Below the pieces are notes generated by a model, which had not been told where the DNA came from, did not search any database, and saw nothing but the letters and a program-made list of their open reading frames with translations. Shown here piece by piece: positions 9,001 to 17,431 of a DNA stretch of 64,000 bases (position 1 is its first letter; the number at the start of each line of letters is the position of its first letter). The position numbers and the translations under genes were made by a program. The DNA lies in NCBI RefSeq assembly GCF_000155775.1, contig NZ_DS989812.1, positions 312,008 through 376,007 of the forward strand, given 5' to 3'. Origin of the DNA: Glaciecola sp. HTCC2999. Its GTDB lineage: Bacteria > Pseudomonadota > Gammaproteobacteria > Enterobacterales > Alteromonadaceae.

Positions 9001-9777
9001 ATGCACATGACGAGATCATTAATGTTAGTCTTGTTATGTATGAATTTATGGGGGAAAAATCCTCATGCGGCCGTTATTAGTCAACCGCTCATACATACAT
9101 CTAACCAAAACTTCATTCTCAAGCCTTTTGAGAAGTGTCTTGATCATGTGGCATTAGAAGCCGAGACGTTTAATAGCTACTTTTATTTATGGGATATTTA
9201 TACGCAGTTTTTATTTGATAAAACTAAAACCTTCTTACCCATTTGTTTGTTGCAACCAAATAATAAAAAGTCACTTGAGCAAGGTATATCGCCTTCTCAA
9301 TGGGTAACCGTTGATCATCGTAACACCGCTTATGTTTCTGCCGCTCGTATGTACCTAGGTTTTGATGATACTTATGAGGTGTTTATCCATGAACTGGCCC
9401 ATTTTGCCGGTTTTTTAGATGAATATCCTATGCGCGTCGCAGCAGCTAAGTATCAATGTCAAATTAAACGGTATGCGCCAAATGTGATTTTCGAAAGTCA
9501 GCTATTAGGACAATCTAACCATCCGTATCAGCAGCTATTTCAAATTCAGTTACTCAGCACTTCAGGTACGCTGAGGAAAGATATCGAAGCATTTATATTT
9601 CCTGGCTGCCAGTATTTAGCTTCAACACCGAGACAATATCTATTGCATCCAAACCAATTTAATTTTTTACGGTTTTTTGATGTCGCGATGATCCCTTATT
9701 GGTATCAATATTTATGGCAGCAACAAGTGTTAACAGGCCGAACAGCAAAGCTATCTACTAAGATTTATATTCATTGA
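9001..9777 (+). CDS. Exported HExxH-motif protein, putative metallopeptidase
   Basis: I recognise no named family. The N-terminus has a signal-like hydrophobic stretch (residues 6-16) with a possible cleavage at HAA near 22-24. Residues 130-142 read HELAHFAGFLDEY: the HExxH zinc motif of zincin peptidases, with a following Gly and DE pair that could supply a third ligand. Conserved cysteines (46, 82) may form a disulfide. It starts five bases after nlpI with no ribosome site, so translation is probably coupled; an ATG at 9007 is also possible. The 3' end overlaps cysZ by 20 bases. Peptidase activity is inferred. Confidence 0.75.
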   Translation: MHMTRSLMLVLLCMNLWGKNPHAAVISQPLIHTSNQNFILKPFEKCLDHVALEAETFNSYFYLWDIYTQFLFDKTKTFLPICLLQPNNKKSLEQGISPSQWVTVDHRNTAYVSAARMYLGFDDTYEVFIHELAHFAGFLDEYPMRVAAAKYQCQIKRYAPNVIFESQLLGQSNHPYQQLFQIQLLSTSGTLRKDIEAFIFPGCQYLASTPRQYLLHPNQFNFLRFFDVAMIPYWYQYLWQQQVLTGRTAKLSTKIYIH

Positions 9778-10498
9778 CCCACATTGCTGTTGCGCCACAA
9801 ATAGCCACAGGCATCACAATAAAATTCACAATTGGGATCAAGGCAAAGATACTGGTGATAATGCCAAAACTAAAGCTTAACGAGCGACGTTCACTTAAGC
9901 GTTGACGCATTTGGTGAAATGGGATTTTATGATTATCAAAGGGATAATCTGCATATTGCACTGTCATCATCCAGCCATTAAATAAAAACCATAATATTTG
10001 ACCAAAGATAGGTAATATAAAAAACAATATTAAAAATCCGATAGCACGAGGGATATAATATAGTAATTTAGTCATTTCCCGACCTAGTGTACGAGGCAGG
10101 TCTTTAATAATATCGCCAAGTCCACTTGAATCTATTGCCTGTCCAGTTAAGTGTTGTTCTACTTTTTCAGCTAATAATCCATTAAAAGGAGCGGCAATCC
10201 AGTTAGCTAACGTGCCAAATATCAACGCGAAAATTAGTAAAACACTGATCACGGCAATGGGCCACAACACGTAAATTAACCCTTCTTTTAACCAGCCTAA
10301 CCAATCAGGAATAAAACTCAGTACCGTCTGAATACCTATAGCGATTTCACCAAATAAAAAATAAAAGGCGCTCGCAAATAACACTAAATTAATCATCAAG
10401 GGAACAAACACGAAGCGTTTTAAGCCTTTGACGGTAATTAGGGAAAATCCTTGCATAAAGTAACTTACACCAGAAGGAGAAGATGATTCGGCGATCAT
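9758..10498 (-). CDS. cysZ: Sulfate transporter CysZ
   Basis: CysZ is an inner-membrane sulfate uptake protein feeding cysteine synthesis. The 246-residue protein has the family start (SGVSYFMQGFSLITVKGLKRFVFVPL), several membrane segments and the reentrant region LIFGTLANWIAAPFNGLLAEKVE. Length and order agree with E. coli CysZ, which is also next to zipA. It is divergent from zipA with a 544-base gap, and its 3' end overlaps the convergent HExxH gene. Confidence 0.93.
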   Translation of the reverse strand: MIAESSSPSGVSYFMQGFSLITVKGLKRFVFVPLMINLVLFASAFYFLFGEIAIGIQTVLSFIPDWLGWLKEGLIYVLWPIAVISVLLIFALIFGTLANWIAAPFNGLLAEKVEQHLTGQAIDSSGLGDIIKDLPRTLGREMTKLLYYIPRAIGFLILFFILPIFGQILWFLFNGWMMTVQYADYPFDNHKIPFHQMRQRLSERRSLSFSFGIITSIFALIPIVNFIVMPVAICGATAMWVNEYKS

Positions 10499-11042
10499 GA
10501 AATAAACCTAGTAATCAATAATGTATTTATTATAAGTCAGTTAAATGAATTAGTCTTTGATGTAATTGTTACTAAGTTTTGCGTCAGTATGACTCCCCTT
10601 AATTAAGAGAAAGATGAAATACATATAATTAATGGTGTGTCATATGTAGTCATTGCACGAAAACGGCATTATTGTTAAATTAAACAATCAACCTTAACGG
10701 TAAATTTCGTATACTTTTTATGCGTCTTAAACAATTCAAATGAGCCAATTTAAGCCTTATTTGGCTGTTTTAAAATTCGCTATATTCGAATACCACTTTG
10801 CGCGATTATGTTTGTTAGATAAAGTGGATGACAGGCTGGTTGGCAAAACGTTAGACGTTTTTATAAATGAATCAGTGAAAGGTCTAAAACCGTACAAATT
10901 ATACATAATTGCACAATAAAATTGCGATGGAGATGGCGTGTCATTTAACTGATGTTACAATATCTCCACTCTGGGGATCGAGAATGGTCGCCGTCAATAT
11001 CGAAGAAGCAGTTGCCATAACACTGGCATAAAGGATTTTTGG
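10499..11042. other. Intergenic region between cysZ and zipA
   Basis: This 544-base gap is AT-rich and divergently flanked, so it should hold both promoters. AAAGGA about eight bases before zipA is its ribosome site. A 59-codon plus-strand frame (10740-10919) and a 34-codon frame (10927-11031) exist but neither has a ribosome site. A small hairpin AAAACG/CGTTTT at 10845-10860 is followed by Ts and could end a short transcript. No RNA gene was recognised. Confidence 0.5.
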
Positions 11043-12395
11043 ATGGACTTACAACTTACGTTAATCATACTCGGCTCAATTGCGATTGTTGCTTTATTAG
11101 TACATGGCCTGTGGGTCAGTCGTAAAAGCAATACTCCACAAGCCCATTGGAGCAAGGATGAGATTGACTATGATGCGCCCAATATTGGTATAGATAGCGA
11201 AGATGTCGAAGGATTAGATGATCCTTTAGCTGAAAATATCGATTTACCCGATCCGTTTAACGACATTGATCAATTTGATGAATATGGTGTAGGTAAAGTC
11301 AGTACTATTTCATCGAAAAAAACTGAACCTGTTGAAGCGGTAGATGGTGGTTTACCTGTTGTTAATTCTAGTGAGCCTTCTGCTTCATCAATATCTGATT
11401 TAGATGATATTCCGCGATTTGATGAAAATACGCCTGTAGCACCAGACAAACCAGAACCTGAAATAGATGATCATGTCGTATATGCTTCGGTCGTAACCAA
11501 TCCAAAACCGCATACAAAACCCGTCGTGCAAGTAGATATTTCAAATAATGATATTCCTGAACCACCAAAGCATTTTTTACAAGATAATGAGTCTGAAGTA
11601 ACTAACGCTAATACTCCTCAAGATACTGTTAATGCGCCAGAGTTGAGCGAAACGGCATTAGCTGATACACCCGTTTCTGATGAAACTAATAACACTATAG
11701 AAGAAGTGCCTATTTATACTGCGCCGACTGTCGAACCAAAGCTTAGCGAAACACCAGAGAAGTTGGAGCCTCAAAAAAAACCATCATTGACAGAGCAAGC
11801 TAAAAATTTAGTCATACGTAAAAATCGCCGTTCAAGTATCAGGAATGAACCTAAAATCAATGATGACCAAATGCGCATTGATTTTGATACGGTAGATCCT
11901 GTGCTTAATGAAACAAAAGCGACGGCAAAAGCCCAACAAGAGCCAACTCATGATATCGCTCCTGAGTTTTTATCTTTGAACATTCGAGCAGCGAGAGAAT
12001 ATCCTATTGCGGGTGCGAGCTTACTAGCATCCATGCTTACACTAGGTTTTAAATTTGGTGAATCAGACATTTTTCATCGCCATGTTAACTCTAATGGGAA
12101 AGGGCCTGTCTTATTTAGTATTGCTAATATGTTTAAACCAGGAGTGTTTGACGTACACAATATGGAGTCACAACAATTCCATGGATTAACTTTGTTTATG
12201 GCACTTCCGATTGATGGTGATGCTCATCAAGTCTTCAACATGATGCATAATGCTGCTCGTAAATTAGCGGATGAATTTGGCGCAGAAGTATTGGATGAGT
12301 ATCGCAGTGCATTGACCCAACAAGGTTTACAACATTATGTAGAGCGTATCCGTGAATTTGAACGTCGCCGTTTACTTGGCCAACCAAAAGCGTGA
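11043..12395 (+). CDS. zipA: Cell division protein ZipA
   Basis: ZipA tethers FtsZ to the inner membrane at the division site. Residues 4-25 form the N-terminal membrane anchor, followed by a basic patch and a long acidic, Pro/Glu/Asp-rich linker (about 35-310). The C-terminal FtsZ-binding domain starts around residue 315 (FLSLNIRAAREYPIAG) and includes GVFDVHNMESQQFHGLTLFM. At 450 residues it is much longer than the 328-residue E. coli protein, with the extra length in the linker. Its stop overlaps the ligA start by four bases (GTGA), indicating translational coupling. Confidence 0.93.
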   Translation: MDLQLTLIILGSIAIVALLVHGLWVSRKSNTPQAHWSKDEIDYDAPNIGIDSEDVEGLDDPLAENIDLPDPFNDIDQFDEYGVGKVSTISSKKTEPVEAVDGGLPVVNSSEPSASSISDLDDIPRFDENTPVAPDKPEPEIDDHVVYASVVTNPKPHTKPVVQVDISNNDIPEPPKHFLQDNESEVTNANTPQDTVNAPELSETALADTPVSDETNNTIEEVPIYTAPTVEPKLSETPEKLEPQKKPSLTEQAKNLVIRKNRRSSIRNEPKINDDQMRIDFDTVDPVLNETKATAKAQQEPTHDIAPEFLSLNIRAAREYPIAGASLLASMLTLGFKFGESDIFHRHVNSNGKGPVLFSIANMFKPGVFDVHNMESQQFHGLTLFMALPIDGDAHQVFNMMHNAARKLADEFGAEVLDEYRSALTQQGLQHYVERIREFERRRLLGQPKA

Positions 12396-14332
12396 GTCAA
12401 ATGACACCTCAACAGCAACAAATTATTTCAAGCTTAACATTACCGATATCCGTCAATTCTGTGATGGATTTGTTGGAAGAAGCTCAACCAACTTCATGGA
12501 CAGATGAGCAACTTATTGCGGTTTTAGAGGCAACTAATGCGTGTTATCGTGCCGGTTTCCCTCTAGTAGAAGACGCATTTTACGATCATCATTTACTCTC
12601 CGCATTACAAGCTCGCGAGCCTGATCATCCATTTTTACTTAAAGTTGAACCAGAAATAGTTTCGGGTAAAACAATCACTCTACCTCAAAAAATGTTATCT
12701 ACGGATAAAGCTTACTCAATAACAGAGATTGAAAAGTGGGTCACTCGGATCAAAAAAGCTGCTGATGAGTTAAGTATTCCCCATAGTGACGTCAATATCC
12801 GAATTACGCCTAAACTTGATGGCTATGCCGCTTACGATGACGGAAACACCCTCTACACTCGTGGGGATGGTGTGCGAGGTCAAGATATCACGCGTGCATT
12901 CACACGTGGTTTAGCTGTCGCTAATCAAGGAGAAAGGGGCTTAGGTCCTGGTGAAATAGTTATCTCCAAACAGTACTTTGATACATTTTTGTCAGACCAA
13001 TTTGAAAATTCTCGTAATATTCAAGCCGCAATCATTGCAGAAAAAAAGATTGAGCCCTCAGTCGTTAAAGCGATTCAAGATGAAGCATGTGTGTTTTATC
13101 CGTTTGCATTATTACCTAACTGGACAGGATTAATCGATGTCTTAGCTGAGGATGTCGAAGCGAGAATTGAACCGATTTGGCAAGCGGTAGATTATGATAT
13201 TGATGGGGTTATATTAGAAACTACGCATCCGGATATTAAAGCCCACCTGGGAGCTACACGCCATCATCATCGCTGGCAAATTGCCTTTAAAGTGAATGAT
13301 GAATCAGCTGAGGTAGAAGTACTTAGTGTGACCCCTCAGACATCTAGAACAGGTCGAGTATCGCCGGTTGCGGAACTGGTACCCACTAAACTCAGTGGAG
13401 CTACCATTAGTCGAGCAACGGTACATCATTATAATATGGTGCAATCCAACGGTGTAGGTCCTGGCGCTATAGTGCAACTGGTACGCAGCGGTTTAGTTAT
13501 TCCAAAAATTGAAAAAGTAATTACAGCAGTTACTCCACAATTACCTGATGCGTGTCCAAGTTGTCATTCTCATCTTATCTGGGAGGCAGACCATTTAATT
13601 TGTCCGAATAAGAATGATTGCCCTGCTCAACGAGAAAATACACTTGTGCATTTCTTTAAAACACTTGGCAATAACGATGGTTTTGGACCAAAAGTAGTAG
13701 AAAAATTGTGTCAAAACGGTGTAAAACATATTCATGATATTTACGCGCTTGGACCAGTTGATTTAATGGCTTGGGGTTTTGGTGAAAAAACGGCACTTAA
13801 TTTAGTGGAACAACTTAATGTCAGTCGTTCAGTCGCTATCGAAGACTGGCGTTTCCTTGCTGCTTTCGGGATCACACGATTAGGAGGTGGCAATGGAGAA
13901 AAGCTACTTCAACATCATACGCTTTCAGAGTTATTTGATTTAACTGTTGACGCTATGGTCGAAATTGATGGATTTGCGCAACTCAGTGCAGAAGCGATTG
14001 TAGAAGGACTTGCTAACGTCAAAACTGAGTTTTTCAAAGTGTATGAACTTGGGTTTAACTTGATTGTCACACCAAAATTATCAGAAAGTGATTTAGCTGA
14101 CACGGTGCTATTTGGTAAACAAGTGGTGTTCACAGGTTCAATGACGTCAGGCTCTCGCAGTGATATGGAAAAACATGCTAAAACACTTGGTGCGAAAGTG
14201 GGTAAGTCTGTAAGTGGTAATACAACCTACTTGATTACGGGTGATAAAGTGGGAGCAAATAAGATCAATGCTGCTAGAGATAAAGGCGTCACTGTACTGA
14301 CTGAACTAGAGTATTTAGCGATGATAGGTTAA
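12392..14332 (+). CDS. ligA: NAD-dependent DNA ligase LigA, divergent
   Basis: LigA seals nicks using NAD+. All domains are in order: Ia-like region (about 40-110), adenylation motif I KLDG (Lys141), OB fold, a four-Cys zinc finger (Cys388, 391, 404, 410), helix-hairpin-helix region and a BRCT domain (about 570-646). Length 646 is near normal. By eye, motif IV DGVVIK reads DGVILE (Glu276), and the NPRNAAAGSLRQ segment reads NSRNIQAAIIAE, losing the second arginine; motif V AFK (Lys300) is kept. It follows zipA in the standard ligA position. The GTG start overlaps zipA; ATG at 12401 is an alternative. Confidence 0.88.
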   Translation: MSQMTPQQQQIISSLTLPISVNSVMDLLEEAQPTSWTDEQLIAVLEATNACYRAGFPLVEDAFYDHHLLSALQAREPDHPFLLKVEPEIVSGKTITLPQKMLSTDKAYSITEIEKWVTRIKKAADELSIPHSDVNIRITPKLDGYAAYDDGNTLYTRGDGVRGQDITRAFTRGLAVANQGERGLGPGEIVISKQYFDTFLSDQFENSRNIQAAIIAEKKIEPSVVKAIQDEACVFYPFALLPNWTGLIDVLAEDVEARIEPIWQAVDYDIDGVILETTHPDIKAHLGATRHHHRWQIAFKVNDESAEVEVLSVTPQTSRTGRVSPVAELVPTKLSGATISRATVHHYNMVQSNGVGPGAIVQLVRSGLVIPKIEKVITAVTPQLPDACPSCHSHLIWEADHLICPNKNDCPAQRENTLVHFFKTLGNNDGFGPKVVEKLCQNGVKHIHDIYALGPVDLMAWGFGEKTALNLVEQLNVSRSVAIEDWRFLAAFGITRLGGGNGEKLLQHHTLSELFDLTVDAMVEIDGFAQLSAEAIVEGLANVKTEFFKVYELGFNLIVTPKLSESDLADTVLFGKQVVFTGSMTSGSRSDMEKHAKTLGAKVGKSVSGNTTYLITGDKVGANKINAARDKGVTVLTELEYLAMIG

Positions 14333-14351
14333 CCTAACCATCGCTAATAGT

Positions 14352-14882
14352 TTATTTAGAATGTCGTTCTCGGCGTTTAACACGTCTTTGTTGCCAAGTT
14401 TTGACCACGGAACGGCGCCATAATAGGTTCATACTTAAATAGCCTAAGCCACCAAATACCACTGAACAAATCAAACAGCCTACAATAAATGCGGGTCCAA
14501 TTGTATTGACACTCTCTACTAGCCAATCCCACGAAAGTTGAAATTCAAATTGACCTTCTTCAGTACCTAAAGCAATCGTTCCAACTTTATATGCGCCATA
14601 AAAAATAGGGGGCATGGTGATGGGATTAGTCAACCATACCGTGGCTACAGATAAGGGTAAATTAACACGTAATGGAATAGCGGCAAATGCAGCCAGCCAC
14701 ATTTGAAAAGGGACTGGCCAAAAAGCAAAAAATAACCCCACGCCAAATCCACCGGCGGCAGAATGCCGATTCAAATGCCATAAATTAGGATCTTGAAACA
14801 TACTTCCGAACAGTTTCAGGAATTTTTGCTCCCTGATAGTCTTATGGTCTGGCAGAAATTTATTAATAAACTTTTTAGGCAT
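14352..14882 (-). CDS. DUF2062 family membrane protein
   Basis: The start MPKKFINKFLPDHKTIREQK, the LWHLNRHSA segment and the membrane core GVGLFFAFWPVPFQMWLAAF are typical of DUF2062 proteins found beside comEC in marine gammaproteobacteria. About three hydrophobic segments are seen and the function is unknown. The start codon shares two bases with the comEC start on the opposite strand (CATG, 14880-14883), so any leader must lie inside comEC. No ribosome site is obvious. Confidence 0.88.
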   Translation of the reverse strand: MPKKFINKFLPDHKTIREQKFLKLFGSMFQDPNLWHLNRHSAAGGFGVGLFFAFWPVPFQMWLAAFAAIPLRVNLPLSVATVWLTNPITMPPIFYGAYKVGTIALGTEEGQFEFQLSWDWLVESVNTIGPAFIVGCLICSVVFGGLGYLSMNLLWRRSVVKTWQQRRVKRRERHSK

Positions 14883-17334
14883 GATAAATAAACAGTTAAG
14901 TTCCTATTTAAAGTATTGGATTAATATATTTCATCCAACGACGTTATCCGGTTTTGCATTATGCATGGTGTCGTTCTCCTGGTGGCCAAAGTTACCAGAG
15001 GGATATTCGATTATATGGGTCACTTCTATTGTAATAATTACTCTGTCAATTTTGCCCCGTTACCTAAACGATAATCGTTCGAAAACAGTGCGTCTGATGG
15101 GATATTTTACAATAGGTGTAATTGTAGCATGGCTCTATTGTAATTGGATAGGACATCAGTATATACAAAAAACTAACAGTGTCGATTTTCACAGGCCGAT
15201 AAAAGTAATAGGTGAAGTAGCTAGCTTGCATCATGATGATATTGAGCACGTGAATAAAATTGTTGTGAAACTACTGGTTCGTCAAGTCGACCATAAACCA
15301 GTCATTCCTTTTAAGATAAGACTCAATTGGTACTATCCTAACGTGCCTGTATATCAGGGGCAAGATTGGCAATTTTTAGTAAAACTCAAGCCTGCCAGAG
15401 GGTTAGCAAACGAAGCCGGGTTTGATTATCATCGTTATCTGATCGGGCAAGGTATATCAGCGACAGGATACATTAAAGCTAATGAGAAGCCGGTGCTACT
15501 TAACGATGATATCTCTATGCTACAAAGAATATTAATTGCTATAAATACTGGCAAATTTAATCATCAACCTTGGATTAATGCCTTAATATTAGGTTATAAA
15601 CATGATTTAACCAAAAGCGATAAAGTACTGATTCGACATACGGGAACGGCTCATTTGTTCGTGATCTCTGGTTTGCATATAGGCATAGTGGCTGGCTGGA
15701 TTTATTATATATTTCATACGGTTGCTAAGCTGGGTAAGTTAGTTAATCGACAAGCCTTTTCTGATCAATATGTATTATTAGCCACATTAATTGGGACATG
15801 GGGTTATTGCTATTTATTGGGATTTACTATTCCGATGTTACGTGCTTTCATTGTGTTGCTGTTATGTCTATATATCCACTATAAACAGCTCAACATATCT
15901 ATGTGGCATAAATATCTATTATGCCTTTGTGGTGTGTTAGTTAGCTTCCCTCTAAGTAGTTTCAATACCGGATTTTGGCTAAGCTTTCTAGCCGTAAGTG
16001 CGATCAGTATTATTGTCCATTGTCTGTCGAAATCAGTACGCAGTTTGTGGGATAAGGTGATGGCATTCATTATGATACAGATTGCATTAACTATACTGTT
16101 ATTCCCTATTAATATCGTCGTTTTTGGTCAGATTTTTCCTTGGAGTATATTGGCAAATTTATGGGCAATTCCAATCGTGACACTGTTCTTAGTGCCTGTA
16201 GGTATGATGCTATTGTGTGTGTATTTAATAAAAATACAATACGATATTAGCTCATTCGATTCAATAATAAATGGTGGAATGTGGCTGCTTAATATGGGGT
16301 TTAACGGGCTAATATCTGGCTTACACATGATGACTCAATTCCCAATACTATCAACCGTGTTCGCGCCTGTGAACATTTCTCTAGATCCCGTTTGGTGTGT
16401 TGCTTTACTGATGGGCATAGTGGTCTTTTTCGTCTTTTATAAACAATGGCGATTATGGGGGTGGTGCCTATTATTAATACCCGCAGGAATGTCGGTTTGG
16501 GAATATCATTTCAACGTTAACAATCAACATGATCCAACACCTAACATTACGTTTACGGTATTTGATGTTGGGCAAGGTAGTAGTGCACTATTATTAGTGA
16601 ATGATTCGGCCTATGTGTTTGATGTGGGCAATGATTTTGGCGAGAGTTTCAATATGGTTAATAGTGTTTTATTAGCCTATGTAAATGCTCAACCTCATAT
16701 CAATATCAAGGCCCTTTATATCAGTCATTTTGATAAAGATCATGCTGGAGGTATACCCAGGTTTATCACGTATTTTCCGCTAACGCCTATATATTCGACA
16801 CATGAAGGGTGTAGGCAAGGACAATCTCATCTTTGGCCCAACGATGTAAAAGTCGATGTACTATGGCCACCTCACACATTAGTTTCTGAAACATCGTCAT
16901 CCAATAATATGTCATGTGTAGTGAGAGTCAGCTTACCTAATGGACAGCATATATTAGTTACCGGAGATATCGAGAAAAGTACAGAGTTAACACTGGCCAA
17001 ATATCATGACCAAGGAGATATCAATTTGCATTCAGAAATTCTGATCGTCCCTCATCATGGAAGTAAAACATCTTCAACGACAGCCTTTATTGAACGAGTT
17101 CAACCTGAATATGCACTTGTCTCTGTGGGTTTTATGAATCGTTATGATCTTCCTAATGATGTTGTTATGAAGCGTTATCATGATGCCAACATAACGGTAT
17201 TATCTACTGAAGAAGTTGGTCAAATTACGTTATCGTGGATGCAACGCTCGCATTCATCAATGATGCATATCTCAACTGTGCGTGGCTCTGAATTTGACCC
17301 ATGGTATCGTCAACGTTGGTATGGAGTTAATTGA
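14881..17334 (+). CDS. comEC: DNA internalization competence protein ComEC/Rec2
   Basis: ComEC forms the inner-membrane channel for single-stranded DNA during natural transformation. The 817-residue protein has N-terminal membrane segments, the competence core with HLFVISGLHIGIV near residues 257-269, more membrane helices, and a C-terminal metallo-beta-lactamase-like domain. That domain begins at VFDVGQGSSALL and includes SHFDKDHAGG, VTGDIE and VPHHGSK. It precedes msbA-lpxK as in many gammaproteobacteria. Its ATG overlaps the DUF2062 start on the other strand. Confidence 0.95.
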   Translation: MINKQLSSYLKYWINIFHPTTLSGFALCMVSFSWWPKLPEGYSIIWVTSIVIITLSILPRYLNDNRSKTVRLMGYFTIGVIVAWLYCNWIGHQYIQKTNSVDFHRPIKVIGEVASLHHDDIEHVNKIVVKLLVRQVDHKPVIPFKIRLNWYYPNVPVYQGQDWQFLVKLKPARGLANEAGFDYHRYLIGQGISATGYIKANEKPVLLNDDISMLQRILIAINTGKFNHQPWINALILGYKHDLTKSDKVLIRHTGTAHLFVISGLHIGIVAGWIYYIFHTVAKLGKLVNRQAFSDQYVLLATLIGTWGYCYLLGFTIPMLRAFIVLLLCLYIHYKQLNISMWHKYLLCLCGVLVSFPLSSFNTGFWLSFLAVSAISIIVHCLSKSVRSLWDKVMAFIMIQIALTILLFPINIVVFGQIFPWSILANLWAIPIVTLFLVPVGMMLLCVYLIKIQYDISSFDSIINGGMWLLNMGFNGLISGLHMMTQFPILSTVFAPVNISLDPVWCVALLMGIVVFFVFYKQWRLWGWCLLLIPAGMSVWEYHFNVNNQHDPTPNITFTVFDVGQGSSALLLVNDSAYVFDVGNDFGESFNMVNSVLLAYVNAQPHINIKALYISHFDKDHAGGIPRFITYFPLTPIYSTHEGCRQGQSHLWPNDVKVDVLWPPHTLVSETSSSNNMSCVVRVSLPNGQHILVTGDIEKSTELTLAKYHDQGDINLHSEILIVPHHGSKTSSTTAFIERVQPEYALVSVGFMNRYDLPNDVVMKRYHDANITVLSTEEVGQITLSWMQRSHSSMMHISTVRGSEFDPWYRQRWYGVN

Positions 17335-17431
17335 TAATTACTTAACTATCCCCACATTTATTTGGGTAACCTTTTAAATACAGGTACAATACTATGATAA
17401 AGCAGCATAAGTAGGATATTTACGTTTGAGC

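Noticed and set aside
10740..10919. A 59-codon plus-strand frame upstream of zipA
   Set aside because: The composition is protein-like, but there is no ribosome site and no family is recognised; kept only as a note on the gap.
10927..11031. A 34-codon frame ending shortly before zipA
   Set aside because: No ribosome site and no recognisable product; could be a leader peptide but cannot be supported.
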